Counted from the stretch's first letter, positions 33,787 through 42,799 are shown. The stretch: DNA of 57,937 bases from Anabaena subtropica FACHB-260 (GCF_014697105.1 NZ_JACJRF010000035.1:1-57937); one strand, 5' to 3'. Program-made: numbers and translations. Notes: a model not told the origin generated them from the sequence alone.

Positions 33787-33997
33787 AAAATTTTTTGGGG
33801 TAAAATAGGCAGACCTTTCTCGATCAGAAAAAGCTAATCTATTTTTGTGTCTGTCATCATTACTATCTCAATTTAAGATTTTGAAGTATTCGACCATGAG
33901 ACATATTATGTATCTGCCAAGAGATAGTTTTTAGGACTGCCAAAATTGCAGGGATAAGACCAGTGAGTATTATCAATAAACGCAGCAATTCTCCACT

Positions 33998-34579
33998 ATG
34001 CCTGATTTACGTCCACAAATTTTACTAATTATTCTCTCCCTGTTGCTAGTCGGAATTTCCTTTTGGGCTGGTAGTGATTTGTTGACAAAACAGTTATTAG
34101 CTCTATCTTACAGGACGGTAGATAAATTACAAGCTGATCAACTAACACAAGTGCTAATAAATATGAATTTTACGGTGATTGATACGCAAATACAGCAAGA
34201 GCAAAAATTTACTCAAGTTAATATTAAAATCGGTGATTCTGTGCTTAAAAGAATAGAATTGGAATTTCCTGATGCTAATGTTCCAGAAGTGGCGATCGCT
34301 AAAACATTTGGATTATATCCTCAACTAAAAAAATTAGAACCTAATCAACCAATACAAGTAACAATTCCTGTAACATTGAAAGTGATTAAAGCTGAAATTG
34401 AAAAAGAACAAGGTTTAACATTTGTTGAAGTAATAACTGCTAATAACTCGCTGAAAAAGTTGAATTTTGTGTTTCCAGTCACTGAGATAAGTATGGTAGA
34501 AACATTGGCTGCTCAGATATTAAATTTATCTTCGGAAGATGTCAGAAAATTAATACGTTATCAAGTGAGAAAATTATAA
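33998..34579 (+). CDS. Hypothetical membrane-anchored cyanobacterial protein
   Basis: A 193-residue protein with one N-terminal helix (about 6-24, ILLIILSLLLVGISFWAG) and a soluble domain built of two similar halves: TVIDTQIQQEQKFTQVNIK then LKRIELEFPD..EVAIAKTFGL, and FVEVITANNSLKKLNFVFPV then ISMVETLAAQILNL. The repeat suggests an internal duplication. No family recognised. Divergent from the response regulator, which might control it; that is a guess. Confidence 0.55.
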   Translation: MPDLRPQILLIILSLLLVGISFWAGSDLLTKQLLALSYRTVDKLQADQLTQVLINMNFTVIDTQIQQEQKFTQVNIKIGDSVLKRIELEFPDANVPEVAIAKTFGLYPQLKKLEPNQPIQVTIPVTLKVIKAEIEKEQGLTFVEVITANNSLKKLNFVFPVTEISMVETLAAQILNLSSEDVRKLIRYQVRKL

Positions 34580-34726
34580 ATATTGGATACTGAGAGATTA
34601 GGCAGCAAAAGTTGAAATAGGAGCAACCCTTGGGGCGCAAAATCATACCGAGCTAGCAAAAAAAATTAATAAGCCGACTGCTTATCTGCTGTCGGCTTGG
34701 CAAATTCACTTAAGAATGGTGTTAAT

Positions 34727-35584
34727 TCATCCTTGATTCATTCTTTGCGATGGTGGTAAAACTACTTTCTTCGCTAAACCCAAAGTTTGCAACAGTTTAA
34801 TACTCCACCAAGTGACATCAATTTCCCACCATTGGAACCCAGCTTTTGCTACATTGGGGTAAGTATGATGGTTGTTGTGCCAACCTTCGCCGTAAGTAAC
34901 GATAGATACCCACCACAAATTACGAGCATCATCGTCAGCATCAAAGGTGCGATAACCCCACATATGGGTTGCAGAGTTGACAAACCAAGTGGAGTGCCAT
35001 AGTAACACTGCTCTCAGAATTACACCATAAATCACAAAAGACCATCCTCCCACGGCGTAAAGCAGCAATGCTAAAGGAATTTGCATCAACAGGAAGTAAC
35101 GATCTAACCAACGATAGAAAGGTTGTCTTGCTAAATCAGGCGCATACTTTTGATAGATTTCATAGTCAAAAAATTCAGACCGGGGATATAGAATCCACTG
35201 CATATGGCTCCACCAAAATCCCCGCTTGGAAGAATAAGGATCTAGATTGACATCTTCGGTGTAAGCGTGATGCTGGCGGTGTCCCCCAATCCAAAAAATC
35301 GGCCCTCCTTGCATAGCTAATGCTCCGATAATGGCGATCGCATATTCCAACCATTTGGGTACTTGAAAACTCTTGTGACTAAGTAATCTGTGATACCCAA
35401 GGCAAATGCCAATGCTGCCAAACAACCAGTGGAGAAACAACAGCAAACCCAATGCTAACCAGGAAAAAAACCAAGGAGCCAACAAAGCTAGAGCGTGAAC
35501 GGTTGTAAAAAACGCCACATTTGACCAGCTGAGGCGCAATGACTTCTTCCCCTCAGGGGCAATTGCCAGATGTTTTACGGTCAT
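34727..35584 (-). CDS. desC: Delta-9 acyl-lipid fatty acid desaturase
   Basis: A 285-residue membrane desaturase that introduces the first double bond (C9) into lipid-linked fatty acids. The three di-iron histidine boxes are complete: HRLLSH (H65, H70), HRQHH (H102, H105, H106) and WHNNHH near residue 240. Four hydrophobic stretches match the family. The N-terminal extension and GEGWHNNHHTYP box are typical of cyanobacterial DesC. It is transcribed away from the TetR gene across 269 bases, which makes that regulator a candidate controller. Cyanobacteria often have two DesC paralogues; which one this is cannot be told here. Confidence 0.92.
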   Translation of the reverse strand: MTVKHLAIAPEGKKSLRLSWSNVAFFTTVHALALLAPWFFSWLALGLLLFLHWLFGSIGICLGYHRLLSHKSFQVPKWLEYAIAIIGALAMQGGPIFWIGGHRQHHAYTEDVNLDPYSSKRGFWWSHMQWILYPRSEFFDYEIYQKYAPDLARQPFYRWLDRYFLLMQIPLALLLYAVGGWSFVIYGVILRAVLLWHSTWFVNSATHMWGYRTFDADDDARNLWWVSIVTYGEGWHNNHHTYPNVAKAGFQWWEIDVTWWSIKLLQTLGLAKKVVLPPSQRMNQG

Positions 35585-35781
35585 AAAAATTCCTAATTAA
35601 TAGATCAGGTTGCGATTTGCTCTTGTACCTGGTGCATCATACCAATTCAAAATACCCTGCGGGAAGCAAGCTACAAAATTATCGGGCATCAGATTTAATC
35701 AGGATTGCTGGTTTTGCTTCTGGTGCTTGATTTTGCAGAATTGATATGACTCATATAGACCTATGCGTTACAGTAAATTAG

Positions 35782-35798
35782 AGCAAGTATCACTTACA
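35782..35798. promoter_or_regulatory. Candidate TetR operator, upstream copy
   Basis: AGCAAGT-ATC-ACTTACA, an imperfect palindrome matching the second copy at 35828-35846 in 14 of 17 bases. Their centres are 47 bases apart. It lies in the desC/TetR intergenic region, nearer the TetR gene. Autoregulation is inferred. Confidence 0.55.
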
Positions 35799-35827
35799 TT
35801 TGATATCCTAGCACTTCTCTTTTTTCT

Positions 35828-35846
35828 ATGCAAGTAGCACTTGCAT
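35828..35846. promoter_or_regulatory. Candidate TetR operator, start-proximal copy
   Basis: ATGCAAGTAGCACTTGCAT is a perfect palindrome (8-bp arms, 3-base centre) ending 7 bases before the ATG at 35854. Its position would block transcription or ribosome loading when bound. TetR-family repressors commonly bind such palindromes near their own start. Confidence 0.65.
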
Positions 35847-35853
35847 TTTGTCT

Positions 35854-37068
35854 ATGGCCACTCAACCTCTTTCAACTCGCAAACGCTTGATTCAAGCTGC
35901 ATTAGAGTTATTTACTGCTCAGGGAGTCAGTGCCACTACCACCCGCCAAATTGCTGAAAAAGCAGCAGTTAATGAAGTGACCTTGTTCCGCAATTTTGGT
36001 AATAAACATGGACTGCTTTTGGCTGTTTTAGAAGAATCAGCCGCTTTTACAAATTTAGGTGAATCTCTCGTACAACGGGCAACACCTCCAGGCAATGTTT
36101 ACCAAGCCTTAAAAGACTATGCAAGTGATAGCTTACAGGCTTTGGAAAGAGTGCCAGAGTTAGTTAGGTCTGTAGTCGGTGAAGCCGACCAATTTCCGGC
36201 AGAGAATCGCCGTGCTTTGGGACGGGGACTAACGGAAGCTAACCGCTATGTAGCCCAATATCTGGCCACTGTAATTCAACAGGGAGACTTAAACACCTAT
36301 CTACCCGCAGAAAAATTAGCTAGTTTACTCAATGGGATGATTTTGGGATATGCCGTCATCGAATTCACCAGCGAATTTCATCAATTGTGGGAAAGTAGGG
36401 ATGATTTTCTGGAAAATTTGGTGGAGTTATTTCTGCACGGGGCGATGTCACCCGCAACCAATATAGAAAGAAAAGTTATTACTCAAGAAGTAGCTGATTT
36501 ACCTGCTGCATTAGTTCACGAAATCCTCCGACAAGCTAGAAAGTCAGGAGTACAAGATTATGCAATTGCATACGTTTTATTTGCTGCTGGTTTATCTGCG
36601 ACAGAAATAGTTAATTTACAACGCAATCAGCAAATCTACGACTCTCACGGACACTTTCTACAAATTATCATCCCCAGATTTGTCCGCCAAGTCCCCGTCA
36701 ATCAGTGGATTTTGGGTAAACGCTATGGTTCTTACACCGACAATCCTTTAACTAAATGGCTGAAAAGTCGTAAAGATAATTATGCTGCCATGTTTATCAA
36801 TACAGCAGGTGAGCCAATTTCTGAATCTGAAGTTTTAGCATATTGGCAAGCATGGACTCAAGCCTTATTAACTCCCCAGGGAAAACTACCGGAAATCAAC
36901 CAAGCACAACATACCTGGCGTGTAGAAATGTTAATGCGGGGGATGAGTCTAGAAAATTTAAGCATCATCACAGCTTGCGATCGCACTCAGTTACAACTCT
37001 ACGCCCACAGGGCTAAGGAAAAAGCGGCTCTTGAACAAGCAACTCGTTTGGATCAAAAACCAGGCTAA
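35854..37068 (+). CDS. TetR-family regulator fused to a degenerate tyrosine-recombinase-like domain
   Basis: 404 residues from the ATG at 35854 (a TTG two codons upstream is less likely). The TetR DNA-binding domain (about 8-55) shows RLIQAALELFTAQGVSATTT, RQIAEKAAVNEVTLFRNFGN. A TetR ligand/dimer region runs to about 205. The C-terminal ~190 residues are not part of TetR. They resemble the tyrosine-recombinase core: AYVLFAAGLSATEIVNL aligns with the Arg-I motif (Arg replaced by Ser248), QHTWRVEML gives HxxR (H353, R356), and LQLYAHR gives the Tyr position (Y383), but the second His is lost. Thus likely non-catalytic, perhaps DNA binding. Divergent from desC. Confidence 0.78.
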   Translation: MATQPLSTRKRLIQAALELFTAQGVSATTTRQIAEKAAVNEVTLFRNFGNKHGLLLAVLEESAAFTNLGESLVQRATPPGNVYQALKDYASDSLQALERVPELVRSVVGEADQFPAENRRALGRGLTEANRYVAQYLATVIQQGDLNTYLPAEKLASLLNGMILGYAVIEFTSEFHQLWESRDDFLENLVELFLHGAMSPATNIERKVITQEVADLPAALVHEILRQARKSGVQDYAIAYVLFAAGLSATEIVNLQRNQQIYDSHGHFLQIIIPRFVRQVPVNQWILGKRYGSYTDNPLTKWLKSRKDNYAAMFINTAGEPISESEVLAYWQAWTQALLTPQGKLPEINQAQHTWRVEMLMRGMSLENLSIITACDRTQLQLYAHRAKEKAALEQATRLDQKPG

Positions 37069-37413
37069 GGACTAGAGAAAAGTGATTTTTAATACTTTTA
37101 TATGAATAATCACCTGTGAGTATCTATCTTGGAGTGGTGGTTTTACAGGTGTGTTAACTGGGAAACTTTCCGAAAACTGCTGCTTGCTTGAAGAAGGGTA
37201 TAGGGAGGTGTGGGAAGAAACCTTTTTTCTGTTTGATTGTGGGCTTTTCCCATGATTCGCTGATTTTATGTTGTGCAGATTTTTTGTTGAGAAAATTCAC
37301 AACATTTTATGTGAATAATAAATGTTAATAAAGCAGAATATAAGTTTACGAAAATTCATTTTGTTAAATTACAAACCGCACACCAAAGCCGTAACCAAGC
37401 AGAGGCAAATTCC
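37069..37413. other. 345-bp intergenic region with an inverted repeat
   Basis: No protein-coding feature seen. CACCTGT near 37111 pairs with ACAGGTG near 37145, and a CCTTTTTTCTG tract near 37222 could end a short transcript. The right half is AT-rich and should hold the NUDIX gene promoter. Confidence 0.35.
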
Positions 37414-37851
37414 ATGAGACGAAAAATGAACAAAGTCTTAAACCAGTCTGGGGTCATTCCTTACAGAGAGAGAAATGGCAGAATTGAGATATTGTTGATT
37501 ACAACGCGCGATCGCCAAACTTGGGTAATTCCCAAAGGTGGGATCGTCAATGGTATGACTCCTCCTGCGTCAGCCGCCAAGGAAGCTTGGGAAGAGGCCG
37601 GAGTAATTGGGCAAGTAGATGTTAATGAACTGGGTACTTATAAGTATCGTAAACGAGGTAAGATTTACCGAGTTAAAATGTATTTATTACCAGTGGAAAT
37701 AGTAAGTAATAGTTATCCAGAAGCAAGTACTAGATATCGACGTTGGCTAGATGCAACTCTAGCTATCAAGTTGATTAAGAAAAGTTCTCTCAAACGGATA
37801 TTAAAAGGATTTCTCGAAACAAGATTACACTCTTGTGCTTCGTCTCTTTAA
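37414..37851 (+). CDS. NUDIX hydrolase
   Basis: A 145-residue NUDIX pyrophosphohydrolase of the small DIPP-like kind, cleaving nucleoside diphosphate-linked compounds. N-terminus SGVIPYRERNGRIEILLITTR is typical. The Nudix box GGIVNGMTPPASAAKEAWEE with AGV follows the GX5EX7REUXEEXGU pattern except that the first Glu is Thr and Arg is Lys; the metal-binding EAWEE core is intact. M5 (MNKVLNQSG) is an alternative start. Probably monocistronic. Confidence 0.82.
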   Translation: MRRKMNKVLNQSGVIPYRERNGRIEILLITTRDRQTWVIPKGGIVNGMTPPASAAKEAWEEAGVIGQVDVNELGTYKYRKRGKIYRVKMYLLPVEIVSNSYPEASTRYRRWLDATLAIKLIKKSSLKRILKGFLETRLHSCASSL

Positions 37852-37873
37852 TCACGTCAAGTCCATACCTCAA

Positions 37874-37945
37874 GTACTGGAAATGGGGATGAGCCAAAAA
37901 CAAGTTGCACAAGTACTAAGGTTGACCATAGCGGAAGGGAGATGA
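37874..37945 (+). pseudogene. Possible relic of a recombination-promoting-nuclease C-terminus
   Basis: One frame reads VLEMGMSQKQVAQVLRLTIA and EGR before TGA. This resembles the C-terminal helix-turn-helix-like tail of cyanobacterial Rpn/PD-(D/E)XK transposase-like proteins (LEMGMxxxQVAQxxGLxxxE). No upstream body is present. It is very short, so the call is weak. Confidence 0.3.
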
Positions 37946-38274
37946 GGAAGTAAATTAATCAAAATTCAAAATACCCTATGGGTAGACTTACGCCTGCCTA
38001 GCAAAGGCTGCGCCCACAAAATTCAAAAATAACTCAGGACTTATCACTCATCAACACGAAACTGTTACTTTAATGCTATGCTACTTACCCGTTATCATTT
38101 GAGTATTTTATAGCTTTGTTCCCATTACTTTGTATTTTCCAGTAACTAGAATGGGAGCGAAACTGTTGTAAATGTGGCGACTATCTTAAGATAGGGTCGG
38201 TGTGACGGATTGTACTTACCTGGAAAATAAAATACTGGTGTCGGAAATAATTCTGTAGCATTTGTAATATTTTT
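37946..38274. other. Leader region of agrE with repeats
   Basis: No gene seen. It holds AAAATTCAAAAT-type repeats, a fragment GGTAGACTTACGCCTGCC, and the palindrome CTATCTTAAGATAG near 38183-38196. I found no perfect NtcA box. Confidence 0.35.
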
Positions 38275-40386
38275 ATGACTTCTCGGATTCGTTTTTTGAT
38301 GTGTCCTCCTGACCACTATGATGTGGACTATGTGATTAACCCTTGGATGGAAGGGAATATTCACAAATCATCACGCGATCGCGCCGTGGAACAGTGGCAG
38401 GGATTACACCAAATCCTTAAAGAACACGCCATTGTAGATTTAGTTACACCTCAAAAGGGTTGGCCTGATTTAGTTTTTACAGCCAATGCTGGTTTAGTCT
38501 TGGGTAACAATGTGGTATTGAGTCGCTTTTTACACAAAGAGCGTCAGGGAGAAGAACCATACTTCAAAGAATGGTTTGAAAGCAATGGTTACACAGTTTA
38601 TGAACTACCTAAAGACTTACCATTTGAGGGCGCAGGCGATGCGCTTCTAGATCGAGAAGGGCGTTGGTTATGGGCGGGTTATGGTTTCCGTTCCGAATTA
38701 GATTCTCATCCATATTTGGCTAAATGGCTGGATATTGAAGTATTATCACTGCGATTAATTGATGAGCGTTTCTATCATTTAGATACCTGTTTTTGTCCCT
38801 TAGCTAACGGCTATTTACTCTACTATCCTGGTGCATTTGATTCCTACTCAAATCGCTTAATTGAGATGCGAGTAGCAGCCGAAAAGCGCATAGCAATTTC
38901 TGAAGCCGATGCTGTGAATTTTGCCTGTAATACGGTGAATGTGGAAAGCATCGTCATTATGAACAAAGCCAGTAATGCGTTAAAGCAGCGCTTGGCCGAT
39001 TTGGATTTCCGTGTGTTGGAAACGCCACTCACCGAATTTCTCAAAGCAGGCGGTGCGGCCAAATGTCTTACCTTGCGGGTGACAGAACCCGTCAGATCAG
39101 AAGTTCACGCTAACGTATCAGTTGAAAGCCGAATTATTCGTCTAGAAGGGCATTTACTAGATTCTGGTTTGATTAATCGCGCCTTGGATATGATTGTCGA
39201 TACTGGCGGTAGTTTCCAAGTATTGAATTTCAACTTGGGAGAACAACGCCAAAGCACATCCGCCGCCGAGGTGAAGGTTTCCGCACCTTCCCACGAGGTA
39301 ATGGAAGAAATCATCTCTCTGTTGATTGATTTGGGTGCTGTAGACTTGCCCCAAGATGAGCGTGATGCCAAACTAGAGCCTGTAGTGCAGAATGGTGTAG
39401 CCCCTGATGATTTCTATGTGAGTACGATTTATCCTACCGAAGTCCGAATTGATGGGCAGTGGATCAAAGTAGAAAATCAACGCATGGACGGCGCGATCGC
39501 TATTACCCAAACCGCCAATGGTCTAGTAGCAAGGTGTAAAATCTTACGTGACTTAGAAGTAGGCGAACGGGTAGTTGTAGACGTGCTAGGTATCCGCACC
39601 ATCCGCAAAACAGAATCACGGGAACAACGCAATACCCAAGAATTTAGCTTTATGTCCTCTGGAGTTTCCAGCGAAAGGCGGGTGGAATTAGTTGTTGAGC
39701 AAGTTGCTTGGGAATTGCGAAAAATTCGGGATGCTGGCGGTAAAGTAGTTGTTACAGCCGGGCCTGTGGTAATTCATACTGGTGGTGGCGAACACCTATC
39801 TCAACTGATTCGGGAAGGTTACGTACAAGCGTTACTTGGGGGAAATGCGATCGCTGTCCACGACATCGAACAAAATATGATGGGTACATCCCTTGGTGTG
39901 GACATGAAGCGTGGTGTCGCCGTCCGTGGTGGACACCGCCATCACCTGAAGGTAATTAATACCATCCGCCGTTATGGCAGTATAGCCAAAGCTGTGGAAG
40001 CAGGGATAATTCCTAGCGGTGTCATGTATGAATGCGTCCACAATCAAGTTCCCTTTGTCCTGGCTGGTTCGATTCGGGATGATGGGCCTTTACCAGATAC
40101 CCAAATGGACTTAATTAAAGCACAGGAGGAATACGCCAAAAACCTGGAAGGCGCGGAGATGATTCTGATGCTGTCATCAATGCTGCACTCGATTGGTGTG
40201 GGGAATATGACCCCCGCAGGCGTGAAAATGGTCTGTGTAGATATTAACCCAGCTGTTGTGACAAAATTGAGCGATCGCGGTTCAGTTGAATCAGTAGGCG
40301 TAGTCACAGACGTGGGATTATTCCTCAGTTTGTTGATTCAACAGCTTGATAAGTTGACAAGTCCTTATCGTGCAGTGGTAGGTTAG
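38275..40386 (+). CDS. agrE: AgrE/ArgZ bifunctional arginine dihydrolase with LOR/SDH ornithine cyclodeaminase domain
   Basis: A 703-residue enzyme of cyanobacterial arginine catabolism. The N-terminal guanidine-modifying domain (about 1-275) turns arginine into ornithine, CO2 and ammonia; Asn71 (TANAG) and catalytic Cys264 (AAKCLTL) match the residues reported for ArgZ/AgrE. A LOR/SDH middle (about 280-410) precedes the TIGR00300-type domain (about 410-695; VVVTAGPVVIHTGGGEHL, GGNAIAVHDIEQNMMGTSLG) that converts ornithine to proline in AgrE. It completes nitrogen recovery from cyanophycin and arginine, feeding heterocyst and storage metabolism. Monocistronic, followed by a strong hairpin. 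Confidence 0.95.
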   Translation: MTSRIRFLMCPPDHYDVDYVINPWMEGNIHKSSRDRAVEQWQGLHQILKEHAIVDLVTPQKGWPDLVFTANAGLVLGNNVVLSRFLHKERQGEEPYFKEWFESNGYTVYELPKDLPFEGAGDALLDREGRWLWAGYGFRSELDSHPYLAKWLDIEVLSLRLIDERFYHLDTCFCPLANGYLLYYPGAFDSYSNRLIEMRVAAEKRIAISEADAVNFACNTVNVESIVIMNKASNALKQRLADLDFRVLETPLTEFLKAGGAAKCLTLRVTEPVRSEVHANVSVESRIIRLEGHLLDSGLINRALDMIVDTGGSFQVLNFNLGEQRQSTSAAEVKVSAPSHEVMEEIISLLIDLGAVDLPQDERDAKLEPVVQNGVAPDDFYVSTIYPTEVRIDGQWIKVENQRMDGAIAITQTANGLVARCKILRDLEVGERVVVDVLGIRTIRKTESREQRNTQEFSFMSSGVSSERRVELVVEQVAWELRKIRDAGGKVVVTAGPVVIHTGGGEHLSQLIREGYVQALLGGNAIAVHDIEQNMMGTSLGVDMKRGVAVRGGHRHHLKVINTIRRYGSIAKAVEAGIIPSGVMYECVHNQVPFVLAGSIRDDGPLPDTQMDLIKAQEEYAKNLEGAEMILMLSSMLHSIGVGNMTPAGVKMVCVDINPAVVTKLSDRGSVESVGVVTDVGLFLSLLIQQLDKLTSPYRAVVG

Positions 40387-40424
40387 GAAAAGTTTCACGC
40401 AAAGAAACAGCACAAAAAAGATAA

Positions 40425-40453
40425 CAGTAGGGTGGACAATGTCCACCCTACTG
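40425..40453. terminator. Perfect 13-bp-arm hairpin after agrE
   Basis: CAGTAGGGTGGAC (40425-40437) and GTCCACCCTACTG (40441-40453) with a 3-base loop, 39 bases after the agrE stop. No strong T-run follows. It shares the GTAGGGTGG stem with the 11276-11300 hairpin, so it is a dispersed repeat that probably also marks the agrE 3' end. The remaining 40454-40719 is AT-rich leader with no gene seen. Confidence 0.68.
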
Positions 40454-40719
40454 CTTTCGAGATTAATTCGTTTAATTATTAGTTTAGATGTGGGAAATCA
40501 GAAGTGTTGAATGTTAAGATGCTTAAAATGAATACCCATTTTAAGGTAGTTAAATTTCATAATATTACCTCAATCAAGTATTAAGAATAGCTAAACAAAG
40601 CAGTCTCAATAGGAATTAGCTTGTGAAAAACAAGCATGATAAACAATAATATTGAATGTGAACATGAAACCAGTACCTGACAATACCAAAAAATAGGAAA
40701 AGATAGAAAAGTAACTTTT

Positions 40720-41223
40720 ATGCAACAAACTGTTTCCACAAATCAGTTACAGCGTTTCAAGAATATTAAATTAGTTAGTTTCATTGCTGACTTCATGCTA
40801 GTGGGAATGGTCTTCGGCCCTCCCATAGCTCCCTTTCTCGCTGCGTCTGGTGTATGGTTGCTTGGGGGTATTGCGGACATTATTTACTTCATGGGTAATC
40901 ATGTATGTCCCCAACCAGATATGGGTTTAGATTTAGCATCCCCATTTCTCATGGCTGTTTGTATGCGTTGTTATGGTACCGTTACAGGATTGCTAATCAC
41001 TCGCCTACTTTATGCTGTAACCGGTGGTAAAGGCGTTTACTGGCTCAGTCAGTATGGTTGGAATGGTGCAGCCTTAGCCAGTGTGTTGATGATGGCTTAT
41101 CCTTTGGAATTAGCAGCGCAAATTTTTGGTTTGTGGGATTTTAATAATTATTTAGTCACACCCTTTGGGTTAATTACAGGTTTGGCATGGGGGTTATTTG
41201 TAATGCCAATTTTACATCGTTAG
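40720..41223 (+). CDS. DUF2085-like membrane protein
   Basis: A 167-residue protein with four or five helices. The DUF2085-type motif is visible: GNHVCPQPDMGLDL followed by FLMAVCMRCYGTVTGLL, with Cys and Arg conserved (the family pattern is CHQxPxRSF ... CARCTGIY). The C-terminal half has MMAYPLELAAQIFGLWDFNN. Function unknown. Followed four bases later by a small acidic protein, so likely a two-gene unit. Confidence 0.68.
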   Translation: MQQTVSTNQLQRFKNIKLVSFIADFMLVGMVFGPPIAPFLAASGVWLLGGIADIIYFMGNHVCPQPDMGLDLASPFLMAVCMRCYGTVTGLLITRLLYAVTGGKGVYWLSQYGWNGAALASVLMMAYPLELAAQIFGLWDFNNYLVTPFGLITGLAWGLFVMPILHR

Positions 41224-41227
41224 CAAT

Positions 41228-41461
41228 ATGAGTTATTTAGATGTAGATAACCAGTTTGAACTGGAAGATGAAGTTGACTTCCTTTTGGATGGTGAGGATG
41301 CAGACATACTCGATTTTTCAATTGAAGTTGAGTCATTGAGTGATGATAGAAACTCTGTAGCAGAAGACAAATTAGTTGAGTTTTTGGATCAGAGATACTT
41401 AGAGGACTCAGAATTCAGACTGTCAGGAGAACAAAGACTCAAGCTAGAAAAACGACATTAA
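41228..41461 (+). CDS. Small acidic hypothetical protein
   Basis: 77 residues, strongly acidic in the first half (FELEDEVDFLLDGEDADIL), ending in a basic KLEKRH. It starts four bases after the DUF2085-like gene and is probably co-translated. No family recognised; no membrane helix. The tRNA-Gly lies just beyond on the other strand. Confidence 0.55.
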   Translation: MSYLDVDNQFELEDEVDFLLDGEDADILDFSIEVESLSDDRNSVAEDKLVEFLDQRYLEDSEFRLSGEQRLKLEKRH

Positions 41462-41504
41462 TTTGCGAATTGCGACATATAACGTGCGAATGTACAACAA
41501 CAAA

Positions 41505-41576
41505 AGCGGGCGATGGGACTCGAACCCACGACGTTCACCTTGGGAAGGTGACATTCTACCACTGAATTACACCCGC
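41505..41576 (-). tRNA. tRNA-Gly (anticodon CCC)
   Basis: Read on the minus strand: acceptor GCGGGTG pairs with CGCCCGC, D-arm TTCAGTGGTAGAA, anticodon stem TCACC/GGTGA with loop TTCCCAA giving anticodon CCC, and T-arm GTGGGTTCGAGTCCCAT. 72 bases; CCA is not encoded. It is close to the end of the small acidic gene. Region 41577-41922 beyond it holds one HIP1 site and AT-rich sequence, with no gene seen. Confidence 0.96.
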
Positions 41577-41922
41577 ACATAATATAAAGAATACTGTAAC
41601 ACTATTGTTGCACTGATTCAAAGCAAAGTATTTATACTTATACGATGCCTTGGTGTTTCTCTAACCATAGGCGATCGCTCATATTTGCATCACACAGTTG
41701 TTGTATTTAGATCACCGCCACACTGTGAAAAGTTATGGAACATAGATAGTCATGATTGCATAGCCTATTTTCCACCTAAAACAGAAATCTAGTTAGCACA
41801 ACACCAATACCTGAGTTAAAAAGGATAAATCTGAATTGTCTTACATTCTAATTGGGTCTTTCCTGATTATGTATTTTTGTAAACAACAAAGTGAGAATTG
41901 CCATTCTACTTGAGTAACTGAT
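41577..41922. other. Intergenic region between tRNA-Gly and the HD-domain gene
   Basis: 346 bases with no coding feature. It should contain the promoter of tRNA-Gly (minus) and that of the HD-domain gene (plus). One HIP1 site near 41672. Confidence 0.4.
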
Positions 41923-42798
41923 ATGTTCAACGCCACAGAAATTTTAATTGATGCTTTTGTTAACCAAATTCGAGAAGGTTACAGTCGGACTTATGGCTGC
42001 TTAAAGAATGATTACCAAGACATCATCGCTTGGGCTGGTAGTATGGCTTTGGAAAACATTGCCAATAGTGATGCTCTCTATCACAATGTTGAACACTCTA
42101 TATTAGTTACTCTTGTAGGGCAAGAAATTTTACGCGGTAAGCACATCCGCGAAGGTGGAGTTTCTAGCGAAGATTGGTTGCACTTTATTATTTCTTTGGT
42201 CTGTCATGATATTGGTTATGTGAAAGGAGTCTGCCGACAAGACCAAGAACAGGCCGGTTTATATGCGACTGGAAGTAATGGCAGAATGATTTCTCTAGCC
42301 CCTGGGGCTTCTGATGCCAGTCTGACGCCTTATCATGTTGACAGAGCTAAACTATTTATTGATGAGCGTTTTGGCGGACATAAGCTGATAGACGCTGAGG
42401 TAATTAAAAGTAATATTGAATGGACTCGTTTTCCTGTACCAACAGCAGAAGACCATCAAGAGACAACTAACTTTGCTGGGTTAGTTCGTGCTGCTGATTT
42501 GATTGGGCAATTAAGCGACCCGCGTTATTTGAAAAAAATCACATCTTTATTCTATGAGTTTGAGGAAACTGGTATCAATAAAGTTTTAGGCTACGAAACA
42601 CCAGCCGACTTACGCAAGAACTATGCCAAGTTTTACTGGAATGGCGTTCATCCCTATATTAAAGATGGACTGCGCTATTTGTCTCTGACACAGCAAGGCA
42701 AACAAATTCTGGCTAATCTTTATTCAAATGTGTTTGTCGTAGAACATGAAAAAACTCAAGAAGAACATCTCTACCTAGTTGAGCAACTCCATGCTTAG
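41923..42798 (+). CDS. HD-domain metal-dependent phosphohydrolase
   Basis: A 291-residue cytoplasmic protein. HD-type metal ligands appear as YHNVEHSILVTLVGQ (H54, H58), VCHDIGYVKG (H95, D96), HVDRAKLFI and a later RAADLIGQLSDPRYL (Asp). The family hydrolyses phosphoesters, sometimes cyclic nucleotides or (p)ppGpp; the substrate here is unknown. The C-terminus is helical. Monocistronic, followed by a long repeat-rich stretch. Confidence 0.78.
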   Translation: MFNATEILIDAFVNQIREGYSRTYGCLKNDYQDIIAWAGSMALENIANSDALYHNVEHSILVTLVGQEILRGKHIREGGVSSEDWLHFIISLVCHDIGYVKGVCRQDQEQAGLYATGSNGRMISLAPGASDASLTPYHVDRAKLFIDERFGGHKLIDAEVIKSNIEWTRFPVPTAEDHQETTNFAGLVRAADLIGQLSDPRYLKKITSLFYEFEETGINKVLGYETPADLRKNYAKFYWNGVHPYIKDGLRYLSLTQQGKQILANLYSNVFVVEHEKTQEEHLYLVEQLHA

Positions 42799-42799
42799 A

